Shown: in pieces, positions 1-8,534 of the stretch
Layout: every line of letters starts with the position of its first letter
How positions within the stretch are numbered: the first letter of the stretch is position 1
DNA from: Nitrobacter sp035546855
GTDB taxonomy: Bacteria; Pseudomonadota; Alphaproteobacteria; Rhizobiales; Xanthobacteraceae
NCBI GenBank assembly: GCA_035546855.1
Contig: DASZVY010000088.1
Coordinates: 8,043 to 72,042 of the forward strand
Reading direction: 5' to 3'
DNA length: 64,000 nt
Position numbers and translations under genes: made by a program
Notes under the pieces: generated by a model
Told to the model about the DNA's origin: nothing
What the model saw: the letters and a program-made list of their open reading frames with translations, nothing else
Databases searched by the model: none

Positions 1-1407
1 TCGCTGGGATTGCAGCGTGGAGACCGGGTGCTGCTGTTTCTCGACGACACGCCGGCCTATCCGGCGGCGTTCTTCGGCGCCGTGCGCGCCGGCTTCGTGC
101 CGCTGCTCATCAACACGCTGACGCCGCCCGATCTGCTGCAGTTCTATCTCGCGGACTCCGGCGCGAAAGTGGCGGTCGCCGACGCAGGGTTTTGCAGCCG
201 CTTCGACGCCACCGCCTGCGCCGGGACGCAACTCGAGACGCTGATCGCGGTGAGCGGCCGCGCGACCGCCCACGCCGCGCCGTGCGCGATCGAAGCCGCG
301 ACCTGGCTGCCCGCTTTCGCCTCGATGCTCGACGAGGCCGACACCCATCGCAACGACATGGCGTTCTGGATGTATTCGTCGGGATCGACCGGCCGGCCCA
401 AGGGCATCGTCCATCTGCAGCATGACATGGCCTACAGCGAGGCCGCGTTCGCGCGCAACCTGCTGAAGCTCGCCGCCGGCGACATCTGCTTCTCGGTGCC
501 GAAGATTTTCTTCGCCTACGGCTTCGGCAATTCCATCACCTTTCCGTTCTCGGCCGGCGCCGCCGCGCTGCTGCTGCCGGGGCAGCCGAAGCCGGCCGCG
601 ATCTTCGAGGCCGTCGCGCGGTTCCGGCCGACCGTGTTCTTCGGCCTGCCGACGCTCTACACCGCGCTGACCAAGGCGCCGGAAGCGAAAGCCGCCGACC
701 TGTCGTCGCTGCGGCTGTCGATCTCGGCCGCGGAGGTGCTGTCCGCCGATGTCTTCAATGGCTGGAAGGATTTGACCGGGCTCGAGATCGTCGAAGGGCT
801 CGGCTCGACCGAGGTGCTGCACATCTATCTCTGCAACCGCCCCGACTGGAAGAAGCCCGGCGCGGCGGGCCTGCGCGTGCCGGGCTACGAGCTCGCGCTA
901 AGGGACGCGGACGGGCGCGAGGTCGCCGACAACGAGGAGGGCATCCTGTGGGTGCGCGGCGATTCCAACACGCCGCTCTACTGGAACCGGCCCGACAAGA
1001 CCGCCGAGACCATCCGCGACGGCGGCTGGATCTCCACCGGCGACCGCTTCCTGCGCGACAGCGACGGCTTTCATTTTTTCCGCGGCCGCGCCGACGATCT
1101 GGTCAAGATTTCCGGCCAGTGGGTCTATCCGCTGGAGGTCGAACTGTGCCTCGCCGATCATCCCGACGTGCGCGAATGCGCGGTCATCGCCGCCGAGCTG
1201 CCGGACCGGCGCATGACATTGCGGGCGATGGTCGTCATGAACGCCGCGCCCGCCGACAGTGCGGCGGCGACAAAGGCGTTGCAGGATTACGTCAAGGCAA
1301 AACTGCTGCCTTACAAATATCCGCGCGAGATTCTGTTCGTGGATGATCTGCCCAAGACCGGCACCGGCAAGATCGACCGCCAGGCGGTGCTAAGGGCGAT
1401 CGGGTAG
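1..1407 (+). CDS. Benzoate-CoA ligase family protein, 5' end missing
   Basis: An adenylate-forming ligase that activates an aromatic acid with ATP and CoA. The reading frame is open from base 1, so the gene starts before the window; a TTG at 10 is unlikely to be the true start. The AMP-binding P-loop SSGSTGRPKG lies at about residues 123-132 of the visible protein. The hinge RGRADDLVKISGQWVYP is near residue 355, and the C-terminal PKTGTGKIDR carries the adenylation lysine. The LDDTPAYPAAFFGAVRAG block near the N-terminus is typical of benzoate-CoA ligases rather than fatty-acid ligases. About 50-60 residues are probably missing. The substrate (benzoate, hydroxybenzoate or similar) cannot be fixed from sequence. 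Confidence 0.88.
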   Translation, partial: SLGLQRGDRVLLFLDDTPAYPAAFFGAVRAGFVPLLINTLTPPDLLQFYLADSGAKVAVADAGFCSRFDATACAGTQLETLIAVSGRATAHAAPCAIEAATWLPAFASMLDEADTHRNDMAFWMYSSGSTGRPKGIVHLQHDMAYSEAAFARNLLKLAAGDICFSVPKIFFAYGFGNSITFPFSAGAAALLLPGQPKPAAIFEAVARFRPTVFFGLPTLYTALTKAPEAKAADLSSLRLSISAAEVLSADVFNGWKDLTGLEIVEGLGSTEVLHIYLCNRPDWKKPGAAGLRVPGYELALRDADGREVADNEEGILWVRGDSNTPLYWNRPDKTAETIRDGGWISTGDRFLRDSDGFHFFRGRADDLVKISGQWVYPLEVELCLADHPDVRECAVIAAELPDRRMTLRAMVVMNAAPADSAAATKALQDYVKAKLLPYKYPREILFVDDLPKTGTGKIDRQAVLRAIG

Positions 1408-1429
1408 CGGCGGCACGCATTCCTCCGCC

Positions 1430-1723
1430 GTCATTCCGGGCGCTCCGTGAAGGGAGCAAACGCTGGAATACGTTCTCTTCAACATCATTCCGGGGCGGCG
1501 CGAAGCGTTGAGCCCGGAATCCATACGCCCAGCGCTGGTGGGACGTCGGGCCGATGTCCAATCTCTTTATGATTTATCAGCGGATGCAGGGGGTATGGAT
1601 TCCGGACAGCCGCTAACGCGGCTTCCGGAATGACGAAGGATTGGTTTTGTGTTGCTCGTGGCCGCAACTTTTTCGCCGTCATTCCGGGGCGCGAACTCTT
1701 CGTGAGCGAGCCCGGAATCCATA
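1430..1723. repeat. Four palindromic REP-like elements in the gap 1408-1736
   Basis: The 329-bp gap after the ligase holds no gene. It carries four elements at about 1430-1471, 1484-1525, 1594-1634 and 1678-1723. Each has ends GTCATTCCGG and CCGGAATCCATA (or the reverse) around a GC-rich hairpin core. Neighbouring elements alternate in orientation. The copy at 1594-1634 recurs base for base at 2223-2263. Confidence 0.85.
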
Positions 1724-1736
1724 ACCCCGGCGAATG

Positions 1737-2024
1737 TTATTGAGCGATGCCCGGATATAAATCGGTCCAGTCCGGATTCTGCTCTTCAATCAGGCGGATT
1801 TTCCAGTCGCGGTGCCAGTTCTTGATCTGCTTCTCACGTGCGATGGCATTTGGCGCGTCATCGTAGATTTCGAACCAGACGAGCTTGGTCACGCCGTAGC
1901 GTGACGTGAATCCGTCGGTCACCTTGGTCCGATGTTGGTATGCGCGACGCACGATGTTATTCGTGACGCCGACATAGAGCGTTCCGTGTTTTTTGCTGGC
2001 GAGAAGATGGACGTAGTATGGCAT
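1737..2024 (-). CDS. GIY-YIG nuclease family protein
   Basis: A 95-residue single-domain protein of the GIY-YIG endonuclease superfamily (UPF0213/YhbQ-like group). The signature appears as YYVHLLASKKHGTLYVGVT, with GTLY and YVG in place of GIY and YIG, followed by the conserved arginine in NNIVRRAYQH. The C-terminal half has the usual AREKQIKNWHRDWK segment. ATG start at 2024, TAA stop at 1737. Stand-alone proteins of this type are common in rhizobia and their targets are mostly unknown. The gene has no operon partner and sits between two clusters of palindromic repeats, with an identical 41-bp repeat on each side. Confidence 0.88.
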   Translation of the reverse strand: MPYYVHLLASKKHGTLYVGVTNNIVRRAYQHRTKVTDGFTSRYGVTKLVWFEIYDDAPNAIAREKQIKNWHRDWKIRLIEEQNPDWTDLYPGIAQ

Positions 2025-2037
2025 CGGCGTCAGGAAT

Positions 2038-2263
2038 TATGGATACCGGACTTGCGCAAGAGCGCAATCCGGAATGACGAAATGAATAAGTGTATTCCAT
2101 TACTCAGGAGCACACACTTTCCCCCCGTCATTCCGGGGCGCGAGTTAGCCCGGAATCCATACTCCCGGTGCTCGGTGCTAACGGAGCCTTCACTTCCCAG
2201 TCTCCATCGCAATGCGGGGGGTTATGGATTCCGGACAGCCGCTAACGCGGCTTCCGGAATGAC
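2038..2263. repeat. Three palindromic REP-like elements in the gap 2025-2339
   Basis: The 315-bp gap has no gene. Elements lie at about 2038-2078, 2127-2161 and 2223-2263, with the same CCGGAAT/ATTCCGG ends as the cluster on the other side of the GIY-YIG gene. Beyond 2263 the gap holds only unremarkable GC-rich sequence. Confidence 0.83.
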
Positions 2264-2339
2264 GGAAATGTTATTTTTTGCGGCCGCCTGGCTAGCTGCG
2301 CGCACGCGCGGGTTGACGGTGATGCCCCGTCAAACCGCC

Positions 2340-2885
2340 TCAACCCCGCGCCGCCTCCACCGAACAGAAGGCGCCGGACTTGATGACCTCGAACTGGTCC
2401 AGCGGCTTGAAGTAGGTCTCGGTCCAGCCCTGATGCATGCCGTACACCGGCTCATTCATGTAAAAGCCGTGAAACGTGCAGAGCCCGTTGTGGAATTGCA
2501 CGTTGCCGCGCAGGTTCACCTCCAGACCTCCGTCATCGGCGCTCCCCGGCGTGTTCGGCTTCGACAGCGCATACAGGCGATCCTTGTCGGAGTTGCCGCA
2601 CCCGATCTTGTCGCCGTCGCCGGTGATCTCGATGAACACGATCTGCCCGTCGTTTTGAGGGGGCTCTTCGGTCAAATCGCCATCTTTGGTCAGGGATGGG
2701 CTCCAGGTGGGGACGTGGTTTCGCGTGTCGCCGGATGAGCAGACCGGCAGGCCACCGGCGCCGGTCGAATGAACCGCCCTTGGCCGCCATATGCTGCGAA
2801 GCGAGCCCGACAAATAATAAGTTGCCGCTCCGGCAATGAGCGCGGAAACAACACAGGCGGCAACGGGCTTAAAAATTCCTCGCAT
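2340..2885 (-). CDS. Hypothetical membrane-anchored or secreted protein
   Basis: I do not recognise this 181-residue protein. From the ATG at 2885 it starts MRGIFKPVAACVVSALIAGA, a basic end and one hydrophobic segment (about residues 5-27) that fits a signal anchor or signal peptide. The rest is soluble and contains several cysteines and a GQIVFIEITGDGDKIGCG segment. The frame is open further upstream to 3062, but that extension overlaps the divergent cyclase gene and looks non-coding. No function is proposed. An ATG at 2924 is an alternative start. Confidence 0.5.
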   Translation of the reverse strand: MRGIFKPVAACVVSALIAGAATYYLSGSLRSIWRPRAVHSTGAGGLPVCSSGDTRNHVPTWSPSLTKDGDLTEEPPQNDGQIVFIEITGDGDKIGCGNSDKDRLYALSKPNTPGSADDGGLEVNLRGNVQFHNGLCTFHGFYMNEPVYGMHQGWTETYFKPLDQFEVIKSGAFCSVEAARG

Positions 2886-2979
2886 GGCAATCCAGCGCAG
2901 TTTAATGGCTGTATGATTAGCCATCGCGCTGGAACATTCAACGCCTGCGCGAACATGCGAGGCCCGGAGGAGACGCGCC

Positions 2980-3753
2980 ATGCCGAGACGCCTGATCGAC
3001 ATTTCCGTGCCGCTGCAGAACGATGTGCCGGCCGATCCGCCCGGCAACGGCCCTGCGATCACCTATATCGACCATCAGCAGGGGCTGCCGCGAATGCTGC
3101 AGTTCTTCGACGGTCTCAAGGCAGAGGATTTGCCGGACGGGCAGGGCTGGGCGGTGGAGCAGGTGCAATTGTCGACCCACAACGGCACCCACCTCGATGC
3201 GCCCTGGCACTTTCATCCCACCATGAATCGCGGCGAGCGCTCATGGACCATCGACGAGGTGCCGCTGGAGTGGTGCTTCCAGCCCGGCGTCAAGCTTGAT
3301 TTCCGCCATCTGCCGGACGGCTATGTCGCCACCGCCGCCGACGTCGCGGCCGAGCTGAAGCGCATCGGCCATACCCTGCGGCCGCTCGAGATTGTCGTGG
3401 TCAACACTTCGGCCGGCGCGAAATACGGGCAGCCGGATTATGTCAACTCCGGCTGCGGCATGGGCTACGAGGCCACCATGTACCTGCTTGAGCGCGGCGT
3501 GCGCCTCACCGGCATCGACGGCTGGAGCTGGGACGCGCCGTTCGTCCACACCGCGAGGCGATATGCCGAAACGAGAGACGCCAGCCTGATCTGGGAAGGC
3601 CACAAGGCCGGCCGCCACATCGGCTATTGCCACATCGAGAAGCTGCACAATCTCGAGCGGTTGCCGCCGGCCGGATTCATGGTGTCGTGCTTTCCAGTGA
3701 AGATCGAACGCGCCTCCGCCGGATGGACCCGGGCGGTCGCGATCATCGAGTGA
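2980..3753 (+). CDS. Cyclase family protein (kynurenine formamidase-like)
   Basis: A 257-residue metal-dependent hydrolase of the cyclase / kynurenine formamidase family. The metal-binding signature appears as STHNGTHLDAPWHFHP at about residues 66-81. Other conserved blocks are the N-terminal RRLIDISVPL and a later GIDGWSWDAPF. Members open amide, lactone or ester bonds; the substrate here is unknown. Many homologues in soil bacteria lie in aromatic-degradation loci, which suits this neighbourhood. ATG at 2980 is preceded by GGAGGAG about ten bases upstream. Its 3' end overlaps the convergent histidine kinase gene by 11 bp. Confidence 0.85.
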   Translation: MPRRLIDISVPLQNDVPADPPGNGPAITYIDHQQGLPRMLQFFDGLKAEDLPDGQGWAVEQVQLSTHNGTHLDAPWHFHPTMNRGERSWTIDEVPLEWCFQPGVKLDFRHLPDGYVATAADVAAELKRIGHTLRPLEIVVVNTSAGAKYGQPDYVNSGCGMGYEATMYLLERGVRLTGIDGWSWDAPFVHTARRYAETRDASLIWEGHKAGRHIGYCHIEKLHNLERLPPAGFMVSCFPVKIERASAGWTRAVAIIE

Positions 3754-4726
3754 GCGGCGGCGGCTTGGCCTCGGGGATGCGGCATTGCATCATGCAGTGC
3801 AGCCCGGTCGCGAGATAGGCGATCTCGGTCTTGCCGTCGAACGCGCGCAGCCCGGCCTGCAGCAACTGTGTTCCGAACCCTTTCTTCTCGACCGGCCCGA
3901 GCATCGGCCCCTCGGATTCATCCCAGACGATCGACAACAGGCCGTTGGTCACGGTCCACGAGACATGCAGCATGCCGTTCGGCGCGGAGAATGCGCCGTA
4001 CTTGGCGGCATTGGTGGCCAGCTCATGAAACATCAGCGCCAGGCTGACCGCCAGCTTGGCCGGCAGGAACAGCGGATCGCCGTTCAGGGTGAAACGGACA
4101 TGGTCATAGGGGCCAAGCTCCGAGCGCAAGAGATCCCGGATGTCGCAGCCGCGCCCGTCCGCTTCCGTGATCAGGTCGTCGGTGAGCGCGAGCGCGCGCA
4201 GGCGACCATCGATGCGTTCCCACGCGGCGGGCTGGTCGTGCAGCGCCTGTCGGATCACCGAATGGATCGACGCGAGCTTGTTCTTGAGCCGGTGCTGCAA
4301 TTCCTCGACCACGAGTTCACGATAACTTTCTTCCCGGCGAAGCCGCGCGGCGAGCTCGCGCTGGTGTCTCAGCAGCGAGCGGTAGTGTTGCAGGCCCCAG
4401 AGAATCAGGCTGGCGACGATCGTATAGATGCCGACCAGCGCGACGGCGCCGAGGCCCCTTGGAGCCGCCCCGAAATCGAGGATGAGCGCCAGCACGGCGC
4501 CGCCGATCCCGGCCGCGATGCCGGCGCGCAATCCGCCGAACGCCGTCGCCACGAAGACGCCCGGAAGATACGGCGTGAATGGAACATCAGGCCGGATCAG
4601 CGACACGCTGTAGCGGAACACGGTCGATGCGACGAGGCACACCGCCGCGAGGCCGAGGCTCAATACCAGCGGTGGTTCGGCGATGCCCTGCCATCCGCGC
4701 CGGAATTCGTCGGTCCACTTTGTCAT
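3743..4726 (-). CDS. HWE/HisKA_2-family sensor histidine kinase
   Basis: A 327-residue membrane sensor kinase. Residues about 18-115 form several hydrophobic segments resembling the DUF4118 (KdpD-type) or MASE1 sensing region. The dimerisation/phosphoacceptor segment EELQHRLKNKLASIHSV (His near 145) is typical of the HWE/HisKA_2 group. The ATPase part has HELATNAAKYGA (near 234-245), WDESEG (near 268) and GFGTQLL (near 283). Alphaproteobacterial members often act in general stress or light signalling. No response regulator lies beside it, so it is an orphan. I chose the ATG at 4726; a TTG at 4747 would add seven residues. Confidence 0.87.
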   Translation of the reverse strand: MTKWTDEFRRGWQGIAEPPLVLSLGLAAVCLVASTVFRYSVSLIRPDVPFTPYLPGVFVATAFGGLRAGIAAGIGGAVLALILDFGAAPRGLGAVALVGIYTIVASLILWGLQHYRSLLRHQRELAARLRREESYRELVVEELQHRLKNKLASIHSVIRQALHDQPAAWERIDGRLRALALTDDLITEADGRGCDIRDLLRSELGPYDHVRFTLNGDPLFLPAKLAVSLALMFHELATNAAKYGAFSAPNGMLHVSWTVTNGLLSIVWDESEGPMLGPVEKKGFGTQLLQAGLRAFDGKTEIAYLATGLHCMMQCRIPEAKPPPLTR

Positions 4727-4978
4727 TGGGAAACGCCACGGGAACAACGCCGGCAGGTCACTCGCTGCGGAAGGTTCATAGACACACTCAAGGTATCCGG
4801 TCGCTCGTCGTCGAAATATGTCTGACGGCGGGATTATGGAAAAGCCGGAAGTTCAACCCTGCCGTAGGGATCATGCGACCGCAATTGCGGACACATGACG
4901 GCAAGCCGCCGGGTCGCGGACTCTTCCGCGGCTTCCTGCGGCGGGACAGCGGTCGCAGCGGCATGATAGAAGCGGGTC

Positions 4979-6253
4979 ATGCGTCGTGCCGCTTTGTCCA
5001 GGCCTTCCGCCGCCCTGTGGGGCGCTGCCGCTGTTGTGCTTGCGCTGCTGCGGCCCGGTGCTGCGGCCGCCGATCCTCCTGCGCCGTCGGCGGCCGGGCT
5101 CGCGCGCATCTCCGCGTTCTTCGGTAACGAGGTCGCGGCCGGCAGGATTCCAGGCGCGGTGGTGCTGGTGCAGCAGCACGGCGAGCCGGTCTATCTGAAA
5201 TGCTTTGGCGTGCGCGATGTCGCGACGAAGCGGGCCATGACGCCGGACACGGTGTTCGCGCTGCACTCCATGACCAAGCCGATCACCAGCGTCGCGGCCA
5301 TGATGCTGGCCGATCAGGGCCGGATGTCGCTGAACGACCCGATCGCCAAATACATTCCGTCGTTTGCAAAGGTGCAGGTCGGTATCGAAACGAGGGACAA
5401 GGACGGCAGGCCGGTCCTGCGGCGCGTGGCGCCGAAGCGGCCGCCGACCATTGCCGATCTGCTGCGCCATACTTCTGGGATCACCTACGAGTATATCGGC
5501 GGCGATCTCATCAAGGGAGCTTATGTCGCGGGGCATATTTTCGACGGCCCCTTCGACAACAAGGCGTTCGCGGATCGCATCGCAAGACTGCCGTTGTCGC
5601 GGCAGCCGGGAACGCTGTGGCGCTATGGCCATTCCACCGACGTGCTCGGCCACGTCATCGAGGTGGTGTCCGGGCAGACGCTTTATGACTTCGAGAAGAG
5701 CCACATCTTCGAGCCGCTCGGCATGACCAGCACCAAGTATGTGCTCGATGATGCCGAGCGGGCGCGGATGGCGGAGCCGCTGCCGTCGGACACGATCCTG
5801 GTCGACGCCGAACGCCAGCGCCGCGCGCACCCCGAATGGGAATCCGGCGGCGGCGGGCTCGTTTCGACCGCGACCGACTATGCGCGCTTCGCGCAGATGA
5901 TCCTCAACGGCGGCACGTTCGGCGGGCGGCGCTACCTCAGCCCGAAGGCATTCCGGCTGATGACGACCGATCGCATCGGCCCGGGTTCCGGCGTCGACCG
6001 CGACTACTTCTATTTTCCGGGCGACGGCTTCGGATTCGGCTACGGTTTTGCCGTGCGCGTCGCGCCCGGCGAGGCCAGGCCGCCGGCTGCGGGCTCGATC
6101 GGCGAACTGAAGTGGGACAGCGGCAGCGGCACCTACTTCGGCGTCGATCCGAAGCTGGATATGATTTTTATTCTGATGGAGCAGACCCAGAACGAGCGCG
6201 GCCGCATCGCGCCTGCCTTCAAGGCGCTGGTGTACCGGGCGTTCGGTCGGTAG
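4979..6253 (+). CDS. Serine hydrolase, beta-lactamase (class C/PBP-like) family
   Basis: A 424-residue exported serine hydrolase. Residues 1-31 look like a signal peptide (arginine-rich start, Leu/Ala core, AAAAD cleavage region). The catalytic Ser-x-x-Lys motif is S97-M-T-K100. The second motif reads Y216-G-H218, where class C enzymes usually have Tyr-x-Asn. A late WDSGSGTYFG block takes the place of the third motif. The family includes esterases, D-aminopeptidases and penicillin-binding-like enzymes, so antibiotic hydrolysis should not be assumed. It stands alone between convergent neighbours. Confidence 0.85.
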   Translation: MRRAALSRPSAALWGAAAVVLALLRPGAAAADPPAPSAAGLARISAFFGNEVAAGRIPGAVVLVQQHGEPVYLKCFGVRDVATKRAMTPDTVFALHSMTKPITSVAAMMLADQGRMSLNDPIAKYIPSFAKVQVGIETRDKDGRPVLRRVAPKRPPTIADLLRHTSGITYEYIGGDLIKGAYVAGHIFDGPFDNKAFADRIARLPLSRQPGTLWRYGHSTDVLGHVIEVVSGQTLYDFEKSHIFEPLGMTSTKYVLDDAERARMAEPLPSDTILVDAERQRRAHPEWESGGGGLVSTATDYARFAQMILNGGTFGGRRYLSPKAFRLMTTDRIGPGSGVDRDYFYFPGDGFGFGYGFAVRVAPGEARPPAAGSIGELKWDSGSGTYFGVDPKLDMIFILMEQTQNERGRIAPAFKALVYRAFGR

Positions 6254-6282
6254 CGGGCGGCCGCGGGCACCGGAGTGCCGGG

Positions 6283-6663
6283 CTATTCGGTCACGAGGTT
6301 CAGACGTGCTCCTGGACCGGACGATGCCGCGGCCGGCGCGTCGTCGGGGATGCGGATCATGATCACGTCGAACGGCGTGTCGGGCACCTGTTTGATCCGG
6401 CCGCTCGCGGTAATCACATGGCCGCCGGAGTTGCCGTCGAGTTCGATATCGAGCTCGTCGATTTGAAACAGCGGCAGCCGGCCCGGCGCGTGGCGCCTGG
6501 TCTTGATCGATGCGGTGAAGTGGTCGCCGTTCTCGATATAGGTGCCGGCATAGCTCACCAGCTTGTCGCCGCCGACGATGTGACCGCCGCCGACCGAAAT
6601 GACACCCATGCCGTCACCCTGCTTGGCCTTGAACCAGACCGAGTATTGACCTTGCGCCAGCAT
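6283..6663 (-). CDS. GrlR-family regulatory protein
   Basis: A 126-residue protein starting MLAQGQYSVWFKAKQGDGMG, which I recognise as a GrlR-like beta-barrel domain. GrlR of enteropathogens represses type III secretion, but rhizobial homologues are widespread, occur without a nearby secretion system and have no known role. Conserved features seen here are the GGDKLVSYAGTY strand and the FQIDELDIELDG segment. I chose the ATG at 6663 because GGGGGA lies about six bases upstream. The frame stays open to 6729 without a better start. No partner regulator is adjacent. Confidence 0.72.
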   Translation of the reverse strand: MLAQGQYSVWFKAKQGDGMGVISVGGGHIVGGDKLVSYAGTYIENGDHFTASIKTRRHAPGRLPLFQIDELDIELDGNSGGHVITASGRIKQVPDTPFDVIMIRIPDDAPAAASSGPGARLNLVTE

Positions 6664-6851
6664 CGCATCCCCCGAACATTTCCGGCGCCCGTGATGCAAG
6701 CCGCGGCGTAACGATTGGCCTACCCGCATTGCTAAAATTTTTCACGTTGCCGGCGAGCGGCGTCCTTATCCACAGAACCGGTGCTTTTGCACAGGGAGGG
6801 GCGAAGCATGTCGCGCCATTGCAGGTGAGCGATGGGTGATGAAAGCGCGGA

Positions 6852-7328
6852 TCACAGATTCCTCAGCAGGAGAGTCAGCGCGTTCGCCGCGAACGCCTGC
6901 ATGTTGGCGACGCGGTCGGCGCTGCCGGTCTCGAGCGTGGCGACGGCGCTCGCGGGACCGGCGATCGCCATGCAGCTATGGCCGGCGGCGTCGCCGTAGC
7001 GATTGCCGGTCGGGCCGGCGGCGCCGGTCTCGGAGAGGCCCCAATCGGTCGCGAAGCGTTCGCGCATCCGGTTCGCCAGCAGTTGCGCGTAGGGCTCCGA
7101 CGCGGAGCGAATGCCTTTCATGTCGGCGTCGGACATATCCATCAGGATGCGGCGGGCCTCGCGGGTGTAGACCACCGCGCCGCCGAGGAAATAGGCGGAT
7201 GCGCCGGGCACCGACAGCAGCGCCGCCGCGATCAGGCCGCCGGTGGAGGATTCCGCCACCGCGATGGTCTGCTTTTTGGCGATCAGCTTTTTGGCGACCT
7301 GCCCGGCGATGGGGATGAGCGTGTTCAT
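6852..7328 (-). CDS. CinA-family protein, nicotinamide-nucleotide amidase domain
   Basis: A 158-residue stand-alone CinA C-terminal domain (PncC type), which deamidates nicotinamide mononucleotide to nicotinate mononucleotide in NAD recycling. Conserved blocks are VAESSTGGLIAAAL (near residue 24), GGAVVYTREARR and SETGAAGPTGNRYG. The N-terminal MoCF-like domain found in longer CinA proteins is absent, as is common in proteobacterial PncC. ATG at 7328. The gene is transcribed alone and divergently from the amidohydrolase pair. Confidence 0.87.
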   Translation of the reverse strand: MNTLIPIAGQVAKKLIAKKQTIAVAESSTGGLIAAALLSVPGASAYFLGGAVVYTREARRILMDMSDADMKGIRSASEPYAQLLANRMRERFATDWGLSETGAAGPTGNRYGDAAGHSCMAIAGPASAVATLETGSADRVANMQAFAANALTLLLRNL

Positions 7329-7448
7329 GGTGTTTTCCGTGTGATGGGATTGTCGTCAGCCCTAACATACCGGCGCTGCATCGTCAGCCATGGACGCCTC
7401 GGAGCACGGGTCGTAGAATCGGCCCGAGCGGCGAGGGAAGGAGACATC

Positions 7449-8534
7449 ATGACGGCACCGGTCGCGGGCGGCGTGGATTGCGACCTGCATCCGGCCGTGC
7501 CCCATCTCACCAGTCTGTTGCCCTACATGAACGACTACTGGCGCGACCAGGTGACGACGCGCGGCATGACCGACCTCTTGTCGCAGTCCTATCCGACCAA
7601 CTCCCCGATCACCGGCCGCGCCGACTGGCGCCCCGCGAAAGGCAAGCCCGGCGAGAGCGTGGACGATCTGCTGAAACAGGCGCTCGATCCGTTCAAGACC
7701 GCGTTCGGGATTCTCAATCCGCTCTATGGCGTGCAACTCGTCTTCAGCGAGGACATGGCGGACGCGTTCTGCCGCGCGCTGAACGAGTGGCTGGTGAAGG
7801 AATGGCTCGACAGGGACGCGCGGCTGCGCGGCTCCATCGTCATTCCCGTCCAGAGCGTGGAAAAATCGGTGGCGGAGATCGAGCGTTGCGCGACCGACCG
7901 GCGCTTCGTGCAGGTGCTGATGCTGGTGGCGGGCGACATGCCGCTGGGAAAGCGCCCCTACTGGCCGATCTATGCCGCCTGCGAACGGCTCGGCCTGCCG
8001 ATCGGCATCCACGCCGGCAGCAACTACCACAACCCGCCGACGTCGGTGGGCTGGGGCTCCTACCACATCGAGGATTATGTGGCGCAGGCGCAGGCGTTCC
8101 AGACCCAGATGACCAGCCTGATCGTCGAGGGGGTGTTCGCCAAGCATCCTAACCTGAAAATGGTGATGCTGGAATCGGGCTTCACCTGGCTGCCGTCCTA
8201 TCTGTGGCGGCTGCACAAGTTCTGGCGCGGCGTGCGCATGGAGACGCCCTGGGTGGACCGCCCGCCGGCGGAGATTGTGCGCAGCAATATCCGTTTCTCG
8301 CTGCAGCCGGTGGACGCGCCGCCGGAACCGGAGACATTAAATCGCCTGTTCGACCATATGCAGTCGGACGAATTGCTCCTATTCTCGACCGACTATCCGC
8401 ACTGGCAGTTCGACGGCGAGTCGGCGTTGCCGGCGGGCTTGTCGCCGGATCTCGTGCGCAAGATCATGATCGACAATCCGCATGCGACCTACGCCCGCCT
8501 CAAGGACGCCGTCGCGAAGGAGACGACGCCATGA
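7449..8534 (+). CDS. Amidohydrolase family protein (ACMSD-like), first of a pair
   Basis: A 361-residue metal-dependent hydrolase or decarboxylase of the amidohydrolase-2 family (PF04909 type, as in ACMSD and aromatic-acid decarboxylases). The N-terminal metal motif reads DCDLHP, with further metal or active-site blocks GIHAGSNYH (near 190) and FSTDYPHWQFD (near 315). The ATG at 7449 has GAAGGAGA upstream and is preferred over the much longer open frame starting at 6978. The stop overlaps the next gene in an ATGA junction, so the two are translationally coupled. Substrate unknown; probably a ring or ring-cleavage carboxylate. Confidence 0.85.
   Translation: MTAPVAGGVDCDLHPAVPHLTSLLPYMNDYWRDQVTTRGMTDLLSQSYPTNSPITGRADWRPAKGKPGESVDDLLKQALDPFKTAFGILNPLYGVQLVFSEDMADAFCRALNEWLVKEWLDRDARLRGSIVIPVQSVEKSVAEIERCATDRRFVQVLMLVAGDMPLGKRPYWPIYAACERLGLPIGIHAGSNYHNPPTSVGWGSYHIEDYVAQAQAFQTQMTSLIVEGVFAKHPNLKMVMLESGFTWLPSYLWRLHKFWRGVRMETPWVDRPPAEIVRSNIRFSLQPVDAPPEPETLNRLFDHMQSDELLLFSTDYPHWQFDGESALPAGLSPDLVRKIMIDNPHATYARLKDAVAKETTP

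Noticed and set aside
1430..2263. A CRISPR array made of the spaced repeats
   Set aside because: The elements alternate in orientation, vary in length, have irregular spacing and no cas gene is present.
4979..6253. Calling the serine hydrolase an antibiotic-resistance beta-lactamase
   Set aside because: The second motif is Tyr-Gly-His and the family is dominated by esterases and peptidases, so resistance is not supported.
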